A stretch of 64,000 nt of DNA from Flaviaestuariibacter flavus (GCF_004337505.1 NZ_SJZI01000042.1:248001-312000), one strand, 5' to 3'; counted from the stretch's first letter, positions 44,362 through 52,863 are shown. Numbers and translations: made by a program. Notes: generated from the letters alone by a model not told the origin.

Positions 44362-45246
44362 ATGACGCTCTTCCGAAAGTTACTGCGTATATCCTGTTAC
44401 ACCTTACTCCTGATCCTGGTAGTGGGGTTTTTCGCGATCCCTTCGCCTCCGAAGAACATCTACATCAGCTATGGCGACAAATGGGATGCTTACGACGGCA
44501 AGCTCTTTTACCGTCTCCTCACCGTCGACAAGATCGTTGCTTATGCGGACTCGATCGAAGGCGGCAACCGCCAGGATACACTGGGCTATGTGAAGACGCT
44601 CGGCAATATCGTGTCGCAGCGTTTTTACCACGGCTACAGCTATTACACCTTCCGCCACAACTGGATCGCCTACACTGCCAGCAAATTTGTCTGGAAAGAC
44701 CTCAACGCGATCGTTCTCCCCAACGACATTCTGCAACACAGCAACGCTGCCTGTTCGCAGGTATCGATCGTGCTGGCCGCCTGCCTGCAGAAGGCCGGCA
44801 TTTCGTACCGCAAGGTGGGCTTTACCGGGCATTTTGCCCTGGAGGCCCGCGTGAACGGCCGCTGGTGCTTCCTCGATGCCAACCTGGAGCCAAAGCTTCC
44901 CGAGGGCTGCCATTCGGTGACCGAGCTGCTGGCCAACAACCAGATGAAGGAAGCCTACAGGGGCCGCATCAAGCCCGACCAGTTTGCCTGGTTCGACAGT
45001 AAAGTGGAGCTGGGTCCCGTTAACGTCAACCTGGCACCGAAGGCTGCCTTCTTTCACCGCGTGACCTACGCGCTTTCCGTTTTCATTCCCATCGCCCTCT
45101 TGCTGTTCGTCGGCTTCGATGTACTGCGCCTGCTCAACCGCCGGATCCGCCGCCGGGAGGCTGCCCTTGCCGGTAAGGAATCATTGGCCGGCGCCGCCGA
45201 CGTTGCGGCCAAAAGCAAGGCGCAACCGGTAGCGCTCACCAATTAA
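44362..45246 (+). CDS. Membrane protein with transglutaminase-like (Cys-His-Asp) domain
   Basis: A 294-residue protein with a membrane helix at about 11-27, an extracytoplasmic domain, a second helix at about 232-252 and a basic cytoplasmic tail. The domain has the transglutaminase/cysteine-peptidase core in order: Cys131 (NAACSQVSIVLAACLQKAG), His157 (FTGHFALEARV) and Asp172 (WCFLDANLEP). This is the arrangement of papain-like transglutaminase-core proteins. It lies between the last glycosyltransferase and the phosphatase of the capsule locus, so a role in surface attachment or processing is possible. I do not recognise a characterised orthologue. Confidence 0.72.
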   Translation: MTLFRKLLRISCYTLLLILVVGFFAIPSPPKNIYISYGDKWDAYDGKLFYRLLTVDKIVAYADSIEGGNRQDTLGYVKTLGNIVSQRFYHGYSYYTFRHNWIAYTASKFVWKDLNAIVLPNDILQHSNAACSQVSIVLAACLQKAGISYRKVGFTGHFALEARVNGRWCFLDANLEPKLPEGCHSVTELLANNQMKEAYRGRIKPDQFAWFDSKVELGPVNVNLAPKAAFFHRVTYALSVFIPIALLLFVGFDVLRLLNRRIRRREAALAGKESLAGAADVAAKSKAQPVALTN

Positions 45247-45285
45247 CCCCGCTCCCGGTTGCCGGCATTCCGCTAAATTAGCAGC

Positions 45286-46035
45286 GTGTTCCTCTCCCGA
45301 CTCTTCAGTAAAAAGAAGCCCGCGACCTCCCGCACCGACCTGAGCTGGCTGGGCACCGACATGCACTCCCACCTCATCCCGGGCATCGACGACGGGGCTG
45401 CCGACCTCGACGCGGCGCTCGACCTCGTCCGCGGCTTCCGGCGCCTCGGCTACCGCAAACTCATCACCACCCCGCATATCCTGTGGGACCTGTACCAGAA
45501 CACGCCCGCCATCATCGGCGCCGGGCTGGAAGAGCTGCGCGCCGCCGTTGCCGCCGAAGGAATCGATATCGAGCTGCACGCCGCCGCCGAATATTTCGTT
45601 GACGAGCACTTTGCAGCGGAAGTGGCCGCCCCGGCACCCCTGCTGAGCCTCGACGGCAACCTGGTGCTGGTGGAGGCTTCGGCTATGTCGTTTCATACCG
45701 AGTTCAAGCAGATCGTGTTTGACCTGCAGCTGCGCGGCTACACGCCGGTGATCGCGCACCCCGAGCGCTACATCAGCCTGAAGAAAGATCCCGGCTATTT
45801 CGACGACCTGCGCTACAACGGCTGCCTGTTTCAGCTCAACCTCATGTCGCTGGCCGGGCACTACGGCGAACTCAGCAAGGAGCTCGCCGCCCGCTTCATC
45901 AAAAAAGGCTTTTATGATCTGGCTGGCAGCGACCTCCACCATGCCCAGCACTTCCCGGTGATTGAGCGGGCCGCGGCCTCGCCGTTGCTGGCCGAACTCC
46001 GCGACTCGGGCCGCCTCCGCAACGCGGAGCTCTGA
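45286..46035 (+). CDS. PHP-family protein tyrosine phosphatase, YwqE/CpsB-like
   Basis: A 249-residue protein starting at a GTG. The PHP metal motifs are present: DMHSHLIPGIDDGA, TTPHILWD, VIAHPERY and GSDLHH. CpsB/YwqE enzymes remove phosphate from the tyrosine-rich tail of Wzc-type kinases and so control polymer length and export. Its likely target is the kinase at 8037, 35 kb upstream, making this the far boundary of the polysaccharide locus. Confidence 0.92.
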   Translation: MFLSRLFSKKKPATSRTDLSWLGTDMHSHLIPGIDDGAADLDAALDLVRGFRRLGYRKLITTPHILWDLYQNTPAIIGAGLEELRAAVAAEGIDIELHAAAEYFVDEHFAAEVAAPAPLLSLDGNLVLVEASAMSFHTEFKQIVFDLQLRGYTPVIAHPERYISLKKDPGYFDDLRYNGCLFQLNLMSLAGHYGELSKELAARFIKKGFYDLAGSDLHHAQHFPVIERAAASPLLAELRDSGRLRNAEL

Positions 46036-46075
46036 ACGTGAACCATTTTGCGTTTTGTTTGTCGTACCTGCATCT

Positions 46076-46951
46076 ATGGGATTTACAATCAAGGAACTTG
46101 AATCGTTGACGGGCGTAAAGGCCCACACGATCCGTATCTGGGAACAGCGCTACGGGTTTCTGAAACCCTCGCGCACTTCCACCAACATCCGCACCTACAA
46201 CAACGAGGAGCTCAAGACCCTGCTTACCGTTGCCCTCCTCAACAAGTATGGCTACAAGATATCCCGCATCGACGGGATGGACCCGGGCCAGCGCGATAAG
46301 GAAGTGCTGGCGCTCCAGTTCGAAGACGCGCGCCAGGAGCACCTGGTGAACGAGCTGCTCGGCTGCATGGTGGATATGGACGCCCATGGCTTTGAAACCC
46401 GGCTTAACGGGCACCTGGCCGCTTATGGAATGGAGAACACCATCCTGCACATCGTCTTCCGCTTCCTGGAAAAGACGGGGATCCTGTGGCAAACGGGCCG
46501 CGTCAACCCGGGCCACGAGCACGTGGTGTCCAACATTGTACGCCAGAAGGTGATTGCCGCCATCGAGCGCCTGCCGCTGCCCGATGCCGGCACCCCGCTG
46601 ATGCTGCTCCTGCTGCCCGAAGGCGAATTTCATGAGCTGGGCCTCCTGTATGTCAACTACCTGCTGCGCCGCAAAGGCGTGTCTGTACTCTACCTGGGCG
46701 CCAACCTGCCCCTGAAAGACGCCCTGTACGCCGCGCGCCTTAAGGCGCCCGAAGCCTGCTACCTCCACCTCACCGCGGTGCACCACCGCAACGCCCTTAT
46801 CCGTTTCCTCAACGGCCTCAGCTCCGGCCTGCCCGACACGCGCATCCTGCTTTCGGGGTACGTTGCCCACGAACTGCCCGCGAATATGCCCTCCAACCTG
46901 GTGCTGCTCCAATCCCTTTCCGCTGTCCATTCGTATATCTCGCTGCTTTAA
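46076..46951 (+). CDS. MerR-family regulator with B12-binding domain (CarH/LitR-like)
   Basis: A 291-residue protein from the ATG at 46076. The N-terminal MerR helix-turn-helix is FTIKELESLTGVKAHTIRIWEQRYGFLKP; the C-terminal half has a cobalamin-binding pattern (LPEGEFHELGLLYVNYLLRRKG, where E-x-H-x-x-G provides the axial His, then VLYLGANLPLKD). Proteins of this kind sense light or B12 state and repress carotenoid genes. It lies directly before the crt operon, with two palindromic operators between them, so it almost surely controls that operon. Whether it responds to light is not shown by sequence. Confidence 0.9.
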   Translation: MGFTIKELESLTGVKAHTIRIWEQRYGFLKPSRTSTNIRTYNNEELKTLLTVALLNKYGYKISRIDGMDPGQRDKEVLALQFEDARQEHLVNELLGCMVDMDAHGFETRLNGHLAAYGMENTILHIVFRFLEKTGILWQTGRVNPGHEHVVSNIVRQKVIAAIERLPLPDAGTPLMLLLLPEGEFHELGLLYVNYLLRRKGVSVLYLGANLPLKDALYAARLKAPEACYLHLTAVHHRNALIRFLNGLSSGLPDTRILLSGYVAHELPANMPSNLVLLQSLSAVHSYISLL

Positions 46952-46988
46952 GCGCTGATTATCAAAGGCCTGTCACTTCGACTACGCC

Positions 46989-47021
46989 TTGTTTAATTTT
47001 TAATTTACAAAAATTAAACAA
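46989..47021. promoter_or_regulatory. Operator 1: perfect 13-bp inverted repeat
   Basis: TTGTTTAATTTTT (46989-47001) and AAAAATTAAACAA (47009-47021) are perfect inverted partners around a 7-base spacer. The site lies in the 127-base gap between the MerR gene and the ECF sigma gene. It is the expected binding site of the MerR/B12 regulator (inference from position and dyad symmetry). Confidence 0.75.
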
Positions 47022-47044
47022 AAAGAGTTTTGCGGGACTGGTTT

Positions 47045-47077
47045 TTGTTTAGTTTTACGTAGACAAAAATTAAACAA
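47045..47077. promoter_or_regulatory. Operator 2 overlapping the crt promoter and start region
   Basis: TTGTTTAGTTTT (47045-47056) faces AAAAATTAAACAA (47065-47077), the latter identical to a half of operator 1, 56 bases downstream of it. The right arm ends one base before the sigma start codon. A TTTTG (47028-47032) and TAGTTTTA (47050-47057) make a possible promoter that this operator would block. Confidence 0.75.
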
Positions 47078-47078
47078 G

Positions 47079-47564
47079 ATGGGCATTCAGGAATTCAATA
47101 GCCTGGTGGTCACGAATGCGGAGGGTCTTCGGCCTTTTGCCATCACCCTTACCAAAGACCGGGAGACCGCCCAGGACCTTTACCAGGAAACGCTGTACAA
47201 GGCATTTGCGCACCGCGACAAATACCAGCCGGGCACCAATATCCGCGCATGGCTCAGCACCATCATGCGCAATATTTTTATCAACGATTACCGCCGCACC
47301 GAGCGCAAGCGCATGGTGATGGACACACTGTTGTATGCTGAGAAGAATAACCGCTGGAGTGTGGGTCCGGAAGGCGAGCTCCGCCTTAAGGAAATTAATA
47401 CCGCCCTCTACGGATTACCGGCTATTTTTAAGGAAGCGTGCTTTTTGTACCTCCAGGGGTACAAATACCAGGAGATCGCCGGCGCGCTTAATGAACCACT
47501 TGGAACGATAAAAAGCCGCATCCATTTCGCGAAGAAGATGCTGCAAAAACAACTCGATCGATGA
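47079..47564 (+). CDS. ECF sigma factor at the head of the carotenoid operon
   Basis: A 161-residue sigma-70 family protein: region 2 with KDRETAQDLYQETLYKAF and IRAWLSTIMRNIFINDYRRTERKR, region 4 with YGLPAIFKEACFLYLQGYKYQEIAGAL and GTIKSRIHFAKKMLQKQL. It starts right after operator 2 and overlaps crtI as ATGA, so it is the first gene of the operon and probably drives further light- or stress-linked genes, like CarQ in Myxococcus (comparison by role only). Confidence 0.92.
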   Translation: MGIQEFNSLVVTNAEGLRPFAITLTKDRETAQDLYQETLYKAFAHRDKYQPGTNIRAWLSTIMRNIFINDYRRTERKRMVMDTLLYAEKNNRWSVGPEGELRLKEINTALYGLPAIFKEACFLYLQGYKYQEIAGALNEPLGTIKSRIHFAKKMLQKQLDR

Positions 47565-49042
47565 CCGGAAAGGTATTGGTAATCGGCGCCGGTTTTGCCG
47601 GACTGTCGGCGGCTGCTTTCATGGCCCGTGCCGGCTGGAATGTCACCGTCATCGACAAAAACCCAACGGCGGGCGGGCGGGCACGTCGCCTGCAGGAGGC
47701 TGGCTTCACCTTCGATATGGGGCCCTCCTGGTACTGGATGCCCGATGTATTCGAGCGGTTTTTCGCTTCTTTTGGCAAGCAGGTTTCGGATTATTACCAG
47801 CTCACCCGTCTTGACCCTTCTTACCGCGTTTATTGGGCCGACGGTCCCACCGATATCCCCGCCGGCTACTCCGAGCTGAAGGCACTCTTCGAGTCCATCG
47901 AGTTCGGTGCGGGCGCCCGCCTCGATCACTATCTCAAAGAGGCGCAGCACAAATACCGCATCGGGATGCAGCGCCTCGTGTACAAGCCCGGTCGCTCGCT
48001 CACCGAGTTTCTCGACTGGGAAGTGGTGCGCAACGTGCTGCGGCTCGACATCTTTACCTCGATCAAAAAGCACATCGCCCGCCACTTTCACAACGAGCGG
48101 TTGCGGCAGCTGATGGAGTTTCCCGTGCTCTTCCTGGGTGCACTGCCGGAAAACACGCCGGCGCTTTACAGCCTGATGAACTGGGCCGACATCAAGGGCG
48201 GCACCTGGTATCCCGAGGGCGGCATGTGGAGCATCGTGCAGGCAATGCAGGCCCTTTGCGAAGAGCTGGGCGTGCAGTTTCGCTTCGGTGAAGAAGCCCG
48301 CGCCATCCGCATCACGGGCAGGCAGGCCCGCGAGGTGGAGACCGACAAGGGCGTATATGCCTTCGATGCCGTTATCAGCGGCGCTGATTATCATTTCACC
48401 GAAACAAAGTTGCTTCCGGCCGAATACCGTACTTATACGGAAAGCTATTGGCAGCGCCGCGTGCTGGCGCCTTCCTGCCTGATGTATTATGTGGGTGTGA
48501 ACAAACGCGTTGAAGGCTTGCCCCACCACGCCCTTTTCTTCGACGTTCCTTTCGATCGGCACGCACAGGAGATCTACACCGACCCGCAATGGCCCAGCGA
48601 TCCGCTGTTTTATGTGTCGGCCGCCTCCAAGACCGATCCCGGCTGTGCGCCGGAGGGATGCGAGAACCTCGTATTTCTGATCCCGGTAGCAGCCGGATTG
48701 AACACCGATACCGAAGAGGTCAGGGAGCGCTATTTCGATGCCATCATGGCGCGCCTCGAACGACACACCGGCCAGTCGCTCCGCGATGCGATCATCTATA
48801 AAAAGAATTTTGCCGTAAGCGACTTTGAGCGCGACTACCATTCCTTCAAAGGGAATGCTTACGGCCTTGCCAATACCCTCTTACAAACCGCCATCTTCCG
48901 ACCCTCCTGCCAGAGCCGAAAAGTCTCGAACCTGTTTTACACCGGCCAGTTCACCGTGCCGGGGCCGGGCGTGCCGCCCAGCCTCATCTCCGGTGAAGTG
49001 GTAGCCGCACAAGTACTTAAAACGTTCAACGGTAAGCTATGA
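47561..49042 (+). CDS. crtI: Phytoene desaturase
   Basis: A 493-residue FAD-dependent enzyme. The dinucleotide site is VLVIGAGFAGLSAAAFMARAG, then GGRARRLQEAGFTFDMGPSW; the C-terminal FAD block is FYTGQFTVPGPGVPPSLISG. It takes phytoene to lycopene. It overlaps the sigma gene and crtB by 4 bases each. Confidence 0.95.
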   Translation: MTGKVLVIGAGFAGLSAAAFMARAGWNVTVIDKNPTAGGRARRLQEAGFTFDMGPSWYWMPDVFERFFASFGKQVSDYYQLTRLDPSYRVYWADGPTDIPAGYSELKALFESIEFGAGARLDHYLKEAQHKYRIGMQRLVYKPGRSLTEFLDWEVVRNVLRLDIFTSIKKHIARHFHNERLRQLMEFPVLFLGALPENTPALYSLMNWADIKGGTWYPEGGMWSIVQAMQALCEELGVQFRFGEEARAIRITGRQAREVETDKGVYAFDAVISGADYHFTETKLLPAEYRTYTESYWQRRVLAPSCLMYYVGVNKRVEGLPHHALFFDVPFDRHAQEIYTDPQWPSDPLFYVSAASKTDPGCAPEGCENLVFLIPVAAGLNTDTEEVRERYFDAIMARLERHTGQSLRDAIIYKKNFAVSDFERDYHSFKGNAYGLANTLLQTAIFRPSCQSRKVSNLFYTGQFTVPGPGVPPSLISGEVVAAQVLKTFNGKL

Positions 49043-49881
49043 CGGAAGCATTATTTCACAAGACGAGCAGCGATTGCAGCCGCGTGGTGACACTGAATTA
49101 CAGCACCTCTTTTTCGTCGGCTATCCGGCTGCTGCATGCCGATCTCCGGGGTCCCATTTTCAATATTTACGGCTTTGTGCGTCTTGCCGACGAGATCGTG
49201 GACACGTTTCACGGGCACGACAAGCAGGAGTTGCTGACCCGATTCCGTGCGGAGACCCGGGATGCGATTCGCCGCGGCATCAGCCTCAACCCGATTCTCA
49301 ATGCTTTTCAAAAGACCGTGAATGAATACGGTGTCGACCAGGAGCTGATCGAAGCTTTTTTCCGCAGCATGGAAAGCGATCTCACCGAGCAGTCGTACGA
49401 CCGCCAGGGATACGAGGAGTATATCTACGGGTCCGCCGAGGTGGTGGGGCTGATGTGCCTGTATGTTTTCTGCGAAGGCGACCGTGTGCAATATGAACGT
49501 CTTTGCGCGCCGGCACGCGCGCTGGGCGCGGCTTTTCAGAAGGTGAACTTCCTGCGCGACATCCAGGCGGACTTCAACTCGCTGTCGCGCATGTATTTCC
49601 CGGGCTGCAACTTTCACAATTTTACGGCAACCGACAAGGCGCAGATCGAAGCCGACATCGAGGCCGACTTCCGCGCGGCCTACGCAGGTATTCTGGGCCT
49701 GCCGCTCAAGGCACGCTTCGGGGTTTACGTGGCGTATAAATACTATTACTCGCTGTTCCGCAAGATCAAGGAAACGGCCCCCGCGCACATCCTGCAGAAG
49801 CGGATCCGTATTCCGAATTATCACAAGGCCTATATTGTATTCCGCGCGCTGGTAAAAAACAGGCTGCGCCTGATTGGATGA
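49039..49881 (+). CDS. crtB: Phytoene synthase
   Basis: A 280-residue head-to-head prenyl synthase. The first Asp-rich motif is DEIVD (residues 51-55, in FVRLADEIVDTFHG) and the second is in KVNFLRDIQADF. It condenses two geranylgeranyl diphosphates to phytoene. GGPP synthase (crtE) is not in the window and must be encoded elsewhere. Confidence 0.95.
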   Translation: MTEALFHKTSSDCSRVVTLNYSTSFSSAIRLLHADLRGPIFNIYGFVRLADEIVDTFHGHDKQELLTRFRAETRDAIRRGISLNPILNAFQKTVNEYGVDQELIEAFFRSMESDLTEQSYDRQGYEEYIYGSAEVVGLMCLYVFCEGDRVQYERLCAPARALGAAFQKVNFLRDIQADFNSLSRMYFPGCNFHNFTATDKAQIEADIEADFRAAYAGILGLPLKARFGVYVAYKYYYSLFRKIKETAPAHILQKRIRIPNYHKAYIVFRALVKNRLRLIG

Positions 49882-50414
49882 TGATGGAAGAAGAAGTACA
49901 GGTAGTACTGGTTAACGAGCACGACGAGCCCCAGGGAACGGCGGGCAAGCTGGAGGCGCACCGCCGCGGCCTCCTGCACCGCGCCATCAGCGTGTTTCTT
50001 TTCGATAATAAAGGGCGTATGCTGCTGCAGCGGCGGGCCCTGGACAAATACCACGGCGGCGGTCTCTGGAGCAATGCCTGCTGCAGCCACCCGCTGCCCG
50101 GCGAGGCTCCCGATGCGGCCGCCGCGCGTCGCCTCCAGGAGGAGCTCGGCATCAGCCTCCCGCTGCGACACCTGTTCTCGTTTACCTACCGCGCCGAGGT
50201 GGAGAACGGGCTCGAAGAGCATGAATACGATCACGTGTTTGCGGGCACCTGGGAGGGTAACTTTGCTCCCGATCCCAAAGAGGTGGCCGGGGTCCGCTAT
50301 GTAAGCGCGGAAGAACTCGAGGCGGAGATCCGCGAGCACCCGGAACGTTTTACCCAATGGTTCCGGATGATCTATGAAAAAGTGAACCGGATCCGGGAAG
50401 AGAAAAGGTTCTAA
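49878..50414 (+). CDS. idi: Isopentenyl-diphosphate delta-isomerase, type I
   Basis: A 178-residue Nudix-like isomerase: catalytic Cys in WSNACCSHPLPGE, the Nudix-type EELGISLPLRHLF region, EEHEYDHVF for the metal/catalytic Glu. It balances IPP and DMAPP for carotenoid synthesis. It overlaps crtB as ATGA. Its stop codon lies inside a repeat arm (50406-50420), so the last residues (EEKRF) are partly set by repeat sequence. Confidence 0.94.
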   Translation: MMMEEEVQVVLVNEHDEPQGTAGKLEAHRRGLLHRAISVFLFDNKGRMLLQRRALDKYHGGGLWSNACCSHPLPGEAPDAAAARRLQEELGISLPLRHLFSFTYRAEVENGLEEHEYDHVFAGTWEGNFAPDPKEVAGVRYVSAEELEAEIREHPERFTQWFRMIYEKVNRIREEKRF

Positions 50415-50457
50415 GGTTCTGGGGGGACCTTTAAACCAACCTAGAACCTTAGAACCT
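50406..50457. repeat. 15-bp perfect inverted repeat spanning the idi stop codon
   Basis: AGGTTCTAAGGTTCT (50406-50420) and AGAACCTTAGAACCT (50443-50457) can form a 15-bp stem with a 22-base loop. The left arm contains the TAA stop of idi. More AGAACCT words follow up to 50475. It may act as an intra-operon attenuator or mRNA stabiliser. Confidence 0.7.
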
Positions 50458-50490
50458 CAGAACCTCAGAACCCTGTTTAAATTGAAGGTT

Positions 50491-51003
50491 ATGACGACGT
50501 TGTATTTCATATTGGTGCTGTTGGGAACCTTTGTCACGATGGAAGGCATCACCTGGCTCACGCATCGCTACGTGATGCACGGCTTCCTGTGGATGCTGCA
50601 CCGCGACCATCACCAGGTGGAGCCGGGATTTTTTGAGAAGAACGACCTGTTCTTCGTCATCTTCGCCGTGCCGAGCATGCTGCTCATTGGATTTGGGGTC
50701 CACTACGGCGTCTGGTGGCAGGCCGCTATCGGCTTCGGGATCATGGCCTATGGCGCCGCCTATTTCATTGTACACGACGTTATCATCCACCAGCGCTTCA
50801 AGTGGTTCAGCCGCAGCAACAGCACCTATGTGCGCGCCATCCGCTGGGCCCATAAGATGCACCACAAGCACCTTGGTAAGCACGAAGGCGAAAGCTTCGG
50901 GATGCTGCTCGTACACAATAAATACTGGGAGAAAGTGCGGCGCGATAAAAAGCTGATGAAAGGGAAGAAGGTTGGCTACGCGCCGGAGAAGAATAGCGAA
51001 TAA
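50491..51003 (+). CDS. crtZ: Beta-carotene hydroxylase
   Basis: A 170-residue membrane di-iron hydroxylase from the ATG at 50491 (a TTG 9 bases upstream is possible). The His clusters are intact: THRYVMHGFLWMLHRDHHQ, then HDVIIHQRFKW and HKMHHKHLGKHEGESFG. With CrtY it would make zeaxanthin from beta-carotene. Its final codons (NSE) lie in the GAATAGCGAATAAC repeat. Confidence 0.94.
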   Translation: MTTLYFILVLLGTFVTMEGITWLTHRYVMHGFLWMLHRDHHQVEPGFFEKNDLFFVIFAVPSMLLIGFGVHYGVWWQAAIGFGIMAYGAAYFIVHDVIIHQRFKWFSRSNSTYVRAIRWAHKMHHKHLGKHEGESFGMLLVHNKYWEKVRRDKKLMKGKKVGYAPEKNSE

Positions 51004-51124
51004 CGAATAGCGAATAACGAATATCGAAAGGACGATTAGGAATGTTGATAGGAGCTGTAAACTACTGATGACATTACTGGCTCTTATAACCCAGAACCTT
51101 AGAACCCCAGAACCTTAGAACCTT
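50991..51124. repeat. Word-like repeats between crtZ and crtY
   Basis: Block 50991-51030 repeats GAATAGCGAATAAC words and contains the crtZ stop codon; it is the reverse complement of the family at 289-332. Block 51093-51124 is a 16-base tandem, AGAACCTTAGAACCCC then AGAACCTTAGAACCTT, whose last T is the first base of the crtY TTG start. The same 14-base word occurs at 50443. Confidence 0.75.
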
Positions 51125-52293
51125 TGACGCCCATCTCCTCCACCGAGCTTCTTCCCGACTACGACCTGCTCTTTGCCGGGGCCGGCTGCGCAGCGCTGAG
51201 CCTGCTGCACCGGATGGCGGCCGAAGGACTGCTGGCGGGCAAGCGGGTATTGCTGGTTGACCGCGACGTCAAGGAGCGCAACGACCGCACGTGGTGCTTC
51301 TGGGAGCGCGGGGCGGGGCCGTTTGAATCCATCGTGCATCACCGCTGGGAGCAGCTCGGCTTTCATGCTGATGCGTTTTCGCGCACCCTCAACCTGGGGC
51401 CTTACGCCTACAAGGTGATCCGCGGCGCCGACTTTTACCGGCATTGCCGCGCTGTGCTGGAAGGCTTCCCCGACGTTCATTTCCTGCAGGCGCCGGTAAG
51501 TGCTGCCGGCTCCGATGCCGGCGGTGCCTGGCTCGGGGCCGCCGGGAAGACGGTACAGGCACCCTGGCTCTTCAACAGTATTTATACGAGGCCCGCGCCT
51601 GCGCCGAGCACCCATTGGCTGCTGCAGCATTTCAAAGGCTGGCTTATCGAAACGGCGGAGCCGGCTTTCGACCCGGGGCGGGCTACCCTCATGGACTTCC
51701 GCACGGGGCAGGAGGCAGGGACCGCCTTCGTTTATGTACTGCCCTTCTCGGAGCGCCGGGCCCTGGTGGAGTACACACTTTTTACCGGCGAGCTGTTGCC
51801 TGCGGCCGCTTACGATGCCGCGCTCGCGGCCTACGTCCGCGACCGGCTGGGGCTTTCAGGCTATACGGTGCTGGAAGCAGAAACCGGCGTGATCCCCATG
51901 ACCAATCACCGCTTCCCGGCGGGGGAGGGGCGTGTGATCAACCTGGGTACCGCCGGCGGCCAGACAAAGGGCTCCAGCGGCTATACCTTTCGAAATATCC
52001 AGAAGCATTCAGCGGCGCTGGTGCGCCGCCTCAAAGCCACCGGATCACCGGTGGGCGCCGGCAGTGCGCCGGGCCGTTTTCATTTTTACGACAGTGTGCT
52101 GCTCGACGTGCTGGCGCACGGGAAGGTGCGGGGCGCCGACATCTTTACCGACCTCTTTCGCCGCAACGATCCGCAAAAAGTGCTGCGTTTTCTGGACAAC
52201 GAGAGCAACCTGGGCGAAGAGCTGGGGATCATTGCATCCTTGCCCACGGCGCCTTTCGCGCGGGCGGCGCTTCGCCAGCTGACCGGTCTGTAG
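51124..52293 (+). CDS. crtY: Lycopene beta-cyclase
   Basis: A 389-residue flavoprotein with a TTG start at 51124. The FAD site is YDLLFAGAGCAALSLLHRM; LLVDRDVKERNDRTWCFWE and GVIPMTNHRFPAGEGRVINLGTAGG are typical of bacterial CrtY. It closes both ends of lycopene to beta-carotene. The TTG is the first plausible start, as the sequence upstream is repeat DNA. Confidence 0.92.
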   Translation: MTPISSTELLPDYDLLFAGAGCAALSLLHRMAAEGLLAGKRVLLVDRDVKERNDRTWCFWERGAGPFESIVHHRWEQLGFHADAFSRTLNLGPYAYKVIRGADFYRHCRAVLEGFPDVHFLQAPVSAAGSDAGGAWLGAAGKTVQAPWLFNSIYTRPAPAPSTHWLLQHFKGWLIETAEPAFDPGRATLMDFRTGQEAGTAFVYVLPFSERRALVEYTLFTGELLPAAAYDAALAAYVRDRLGLSGYTVLEAETGVIPMTNHRFPAGEGRVINLGTAGGQTKGSSGYTFRNIQKHSAALVRRLKATGSPVGAGSAPGRFHFYDSVLLDVLAHGKVRGADIFTDLFRRNDPQKVLRFLDNESNLGEELGIIASLPTAPFARAALRQLTGL

Positions 52294-52389
52294 ACCGTGT
52301 TTCTACATCAGTACAGGGAGTCACAGGCGCGACGAATGTCGGCCTGGCTGGTTAACCCGGGGCAGCCTCGCTGTGTGCCGGAGGCCCGC

Positions 52390-52689
52390 TCAGTCGGCGT
52401 AGCGCTCGATCACCTGGGCCAGTGCCGGGGCGGGGACCACGCCGGACTGGCGCCACTTCACCTGGCCTTTGCGGAACAGGATCAGCGTTGGAACGCTTTG
52501 AATATCATAATATTCCGCGGCCTGTGGGTTGCGGTCGATGTCGATCTTCAGGATCGTCACCCCGTCACCGAGCTTCGCCTTCATTTCCTGCAGGATGGGC
52601 GCCATCATTTTACAGGGGCCACACCATTCCGCAAAAAAGTCCACGAGAACCGGCTTGTCCGAATGTATCATTTCCTGGAAAGATGCCAT
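52390..52689 (-). CDS. trxA: Thioredoxin
   Basis: A 99-residue protein from the ATG at 52689 ([19 protein letters not shown]), the usual thioredoxin start. The active site is W22-C-G-P-C26, and the cis-Pro motif [11 protein letters not shown] follows. It is a general cytoplasmic disulfide reductase, without signal peptide. It is convergent with crtY. Confidence 0.95.
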   Translation of the reverse strand: MASFQEMIHSDKPVLVDFFAEWCGPCKMMAPILQEMKAKLGDGVTILKIDIDRNPQAAEYYDIQSVPTLILFRKGQVKWRQSGVVPAPALAQVIERYAD

Positions 52690-52863
52690 GATTCCGGTCA
52701 GTTTATACAAAAGCACAACAGCAATTGTACCAGCGTGCAAAACTTATTTTCCGGGGCGTGGAAACCGCGTGAAACCGGACGGTGTGGTTTTTGCAGGAGC
52801 TGTGTGGACAAGTTGCTCCGAAAAAAATGGGGTACTTCCAGGTGTTTACCAAAACCTTCCAGA

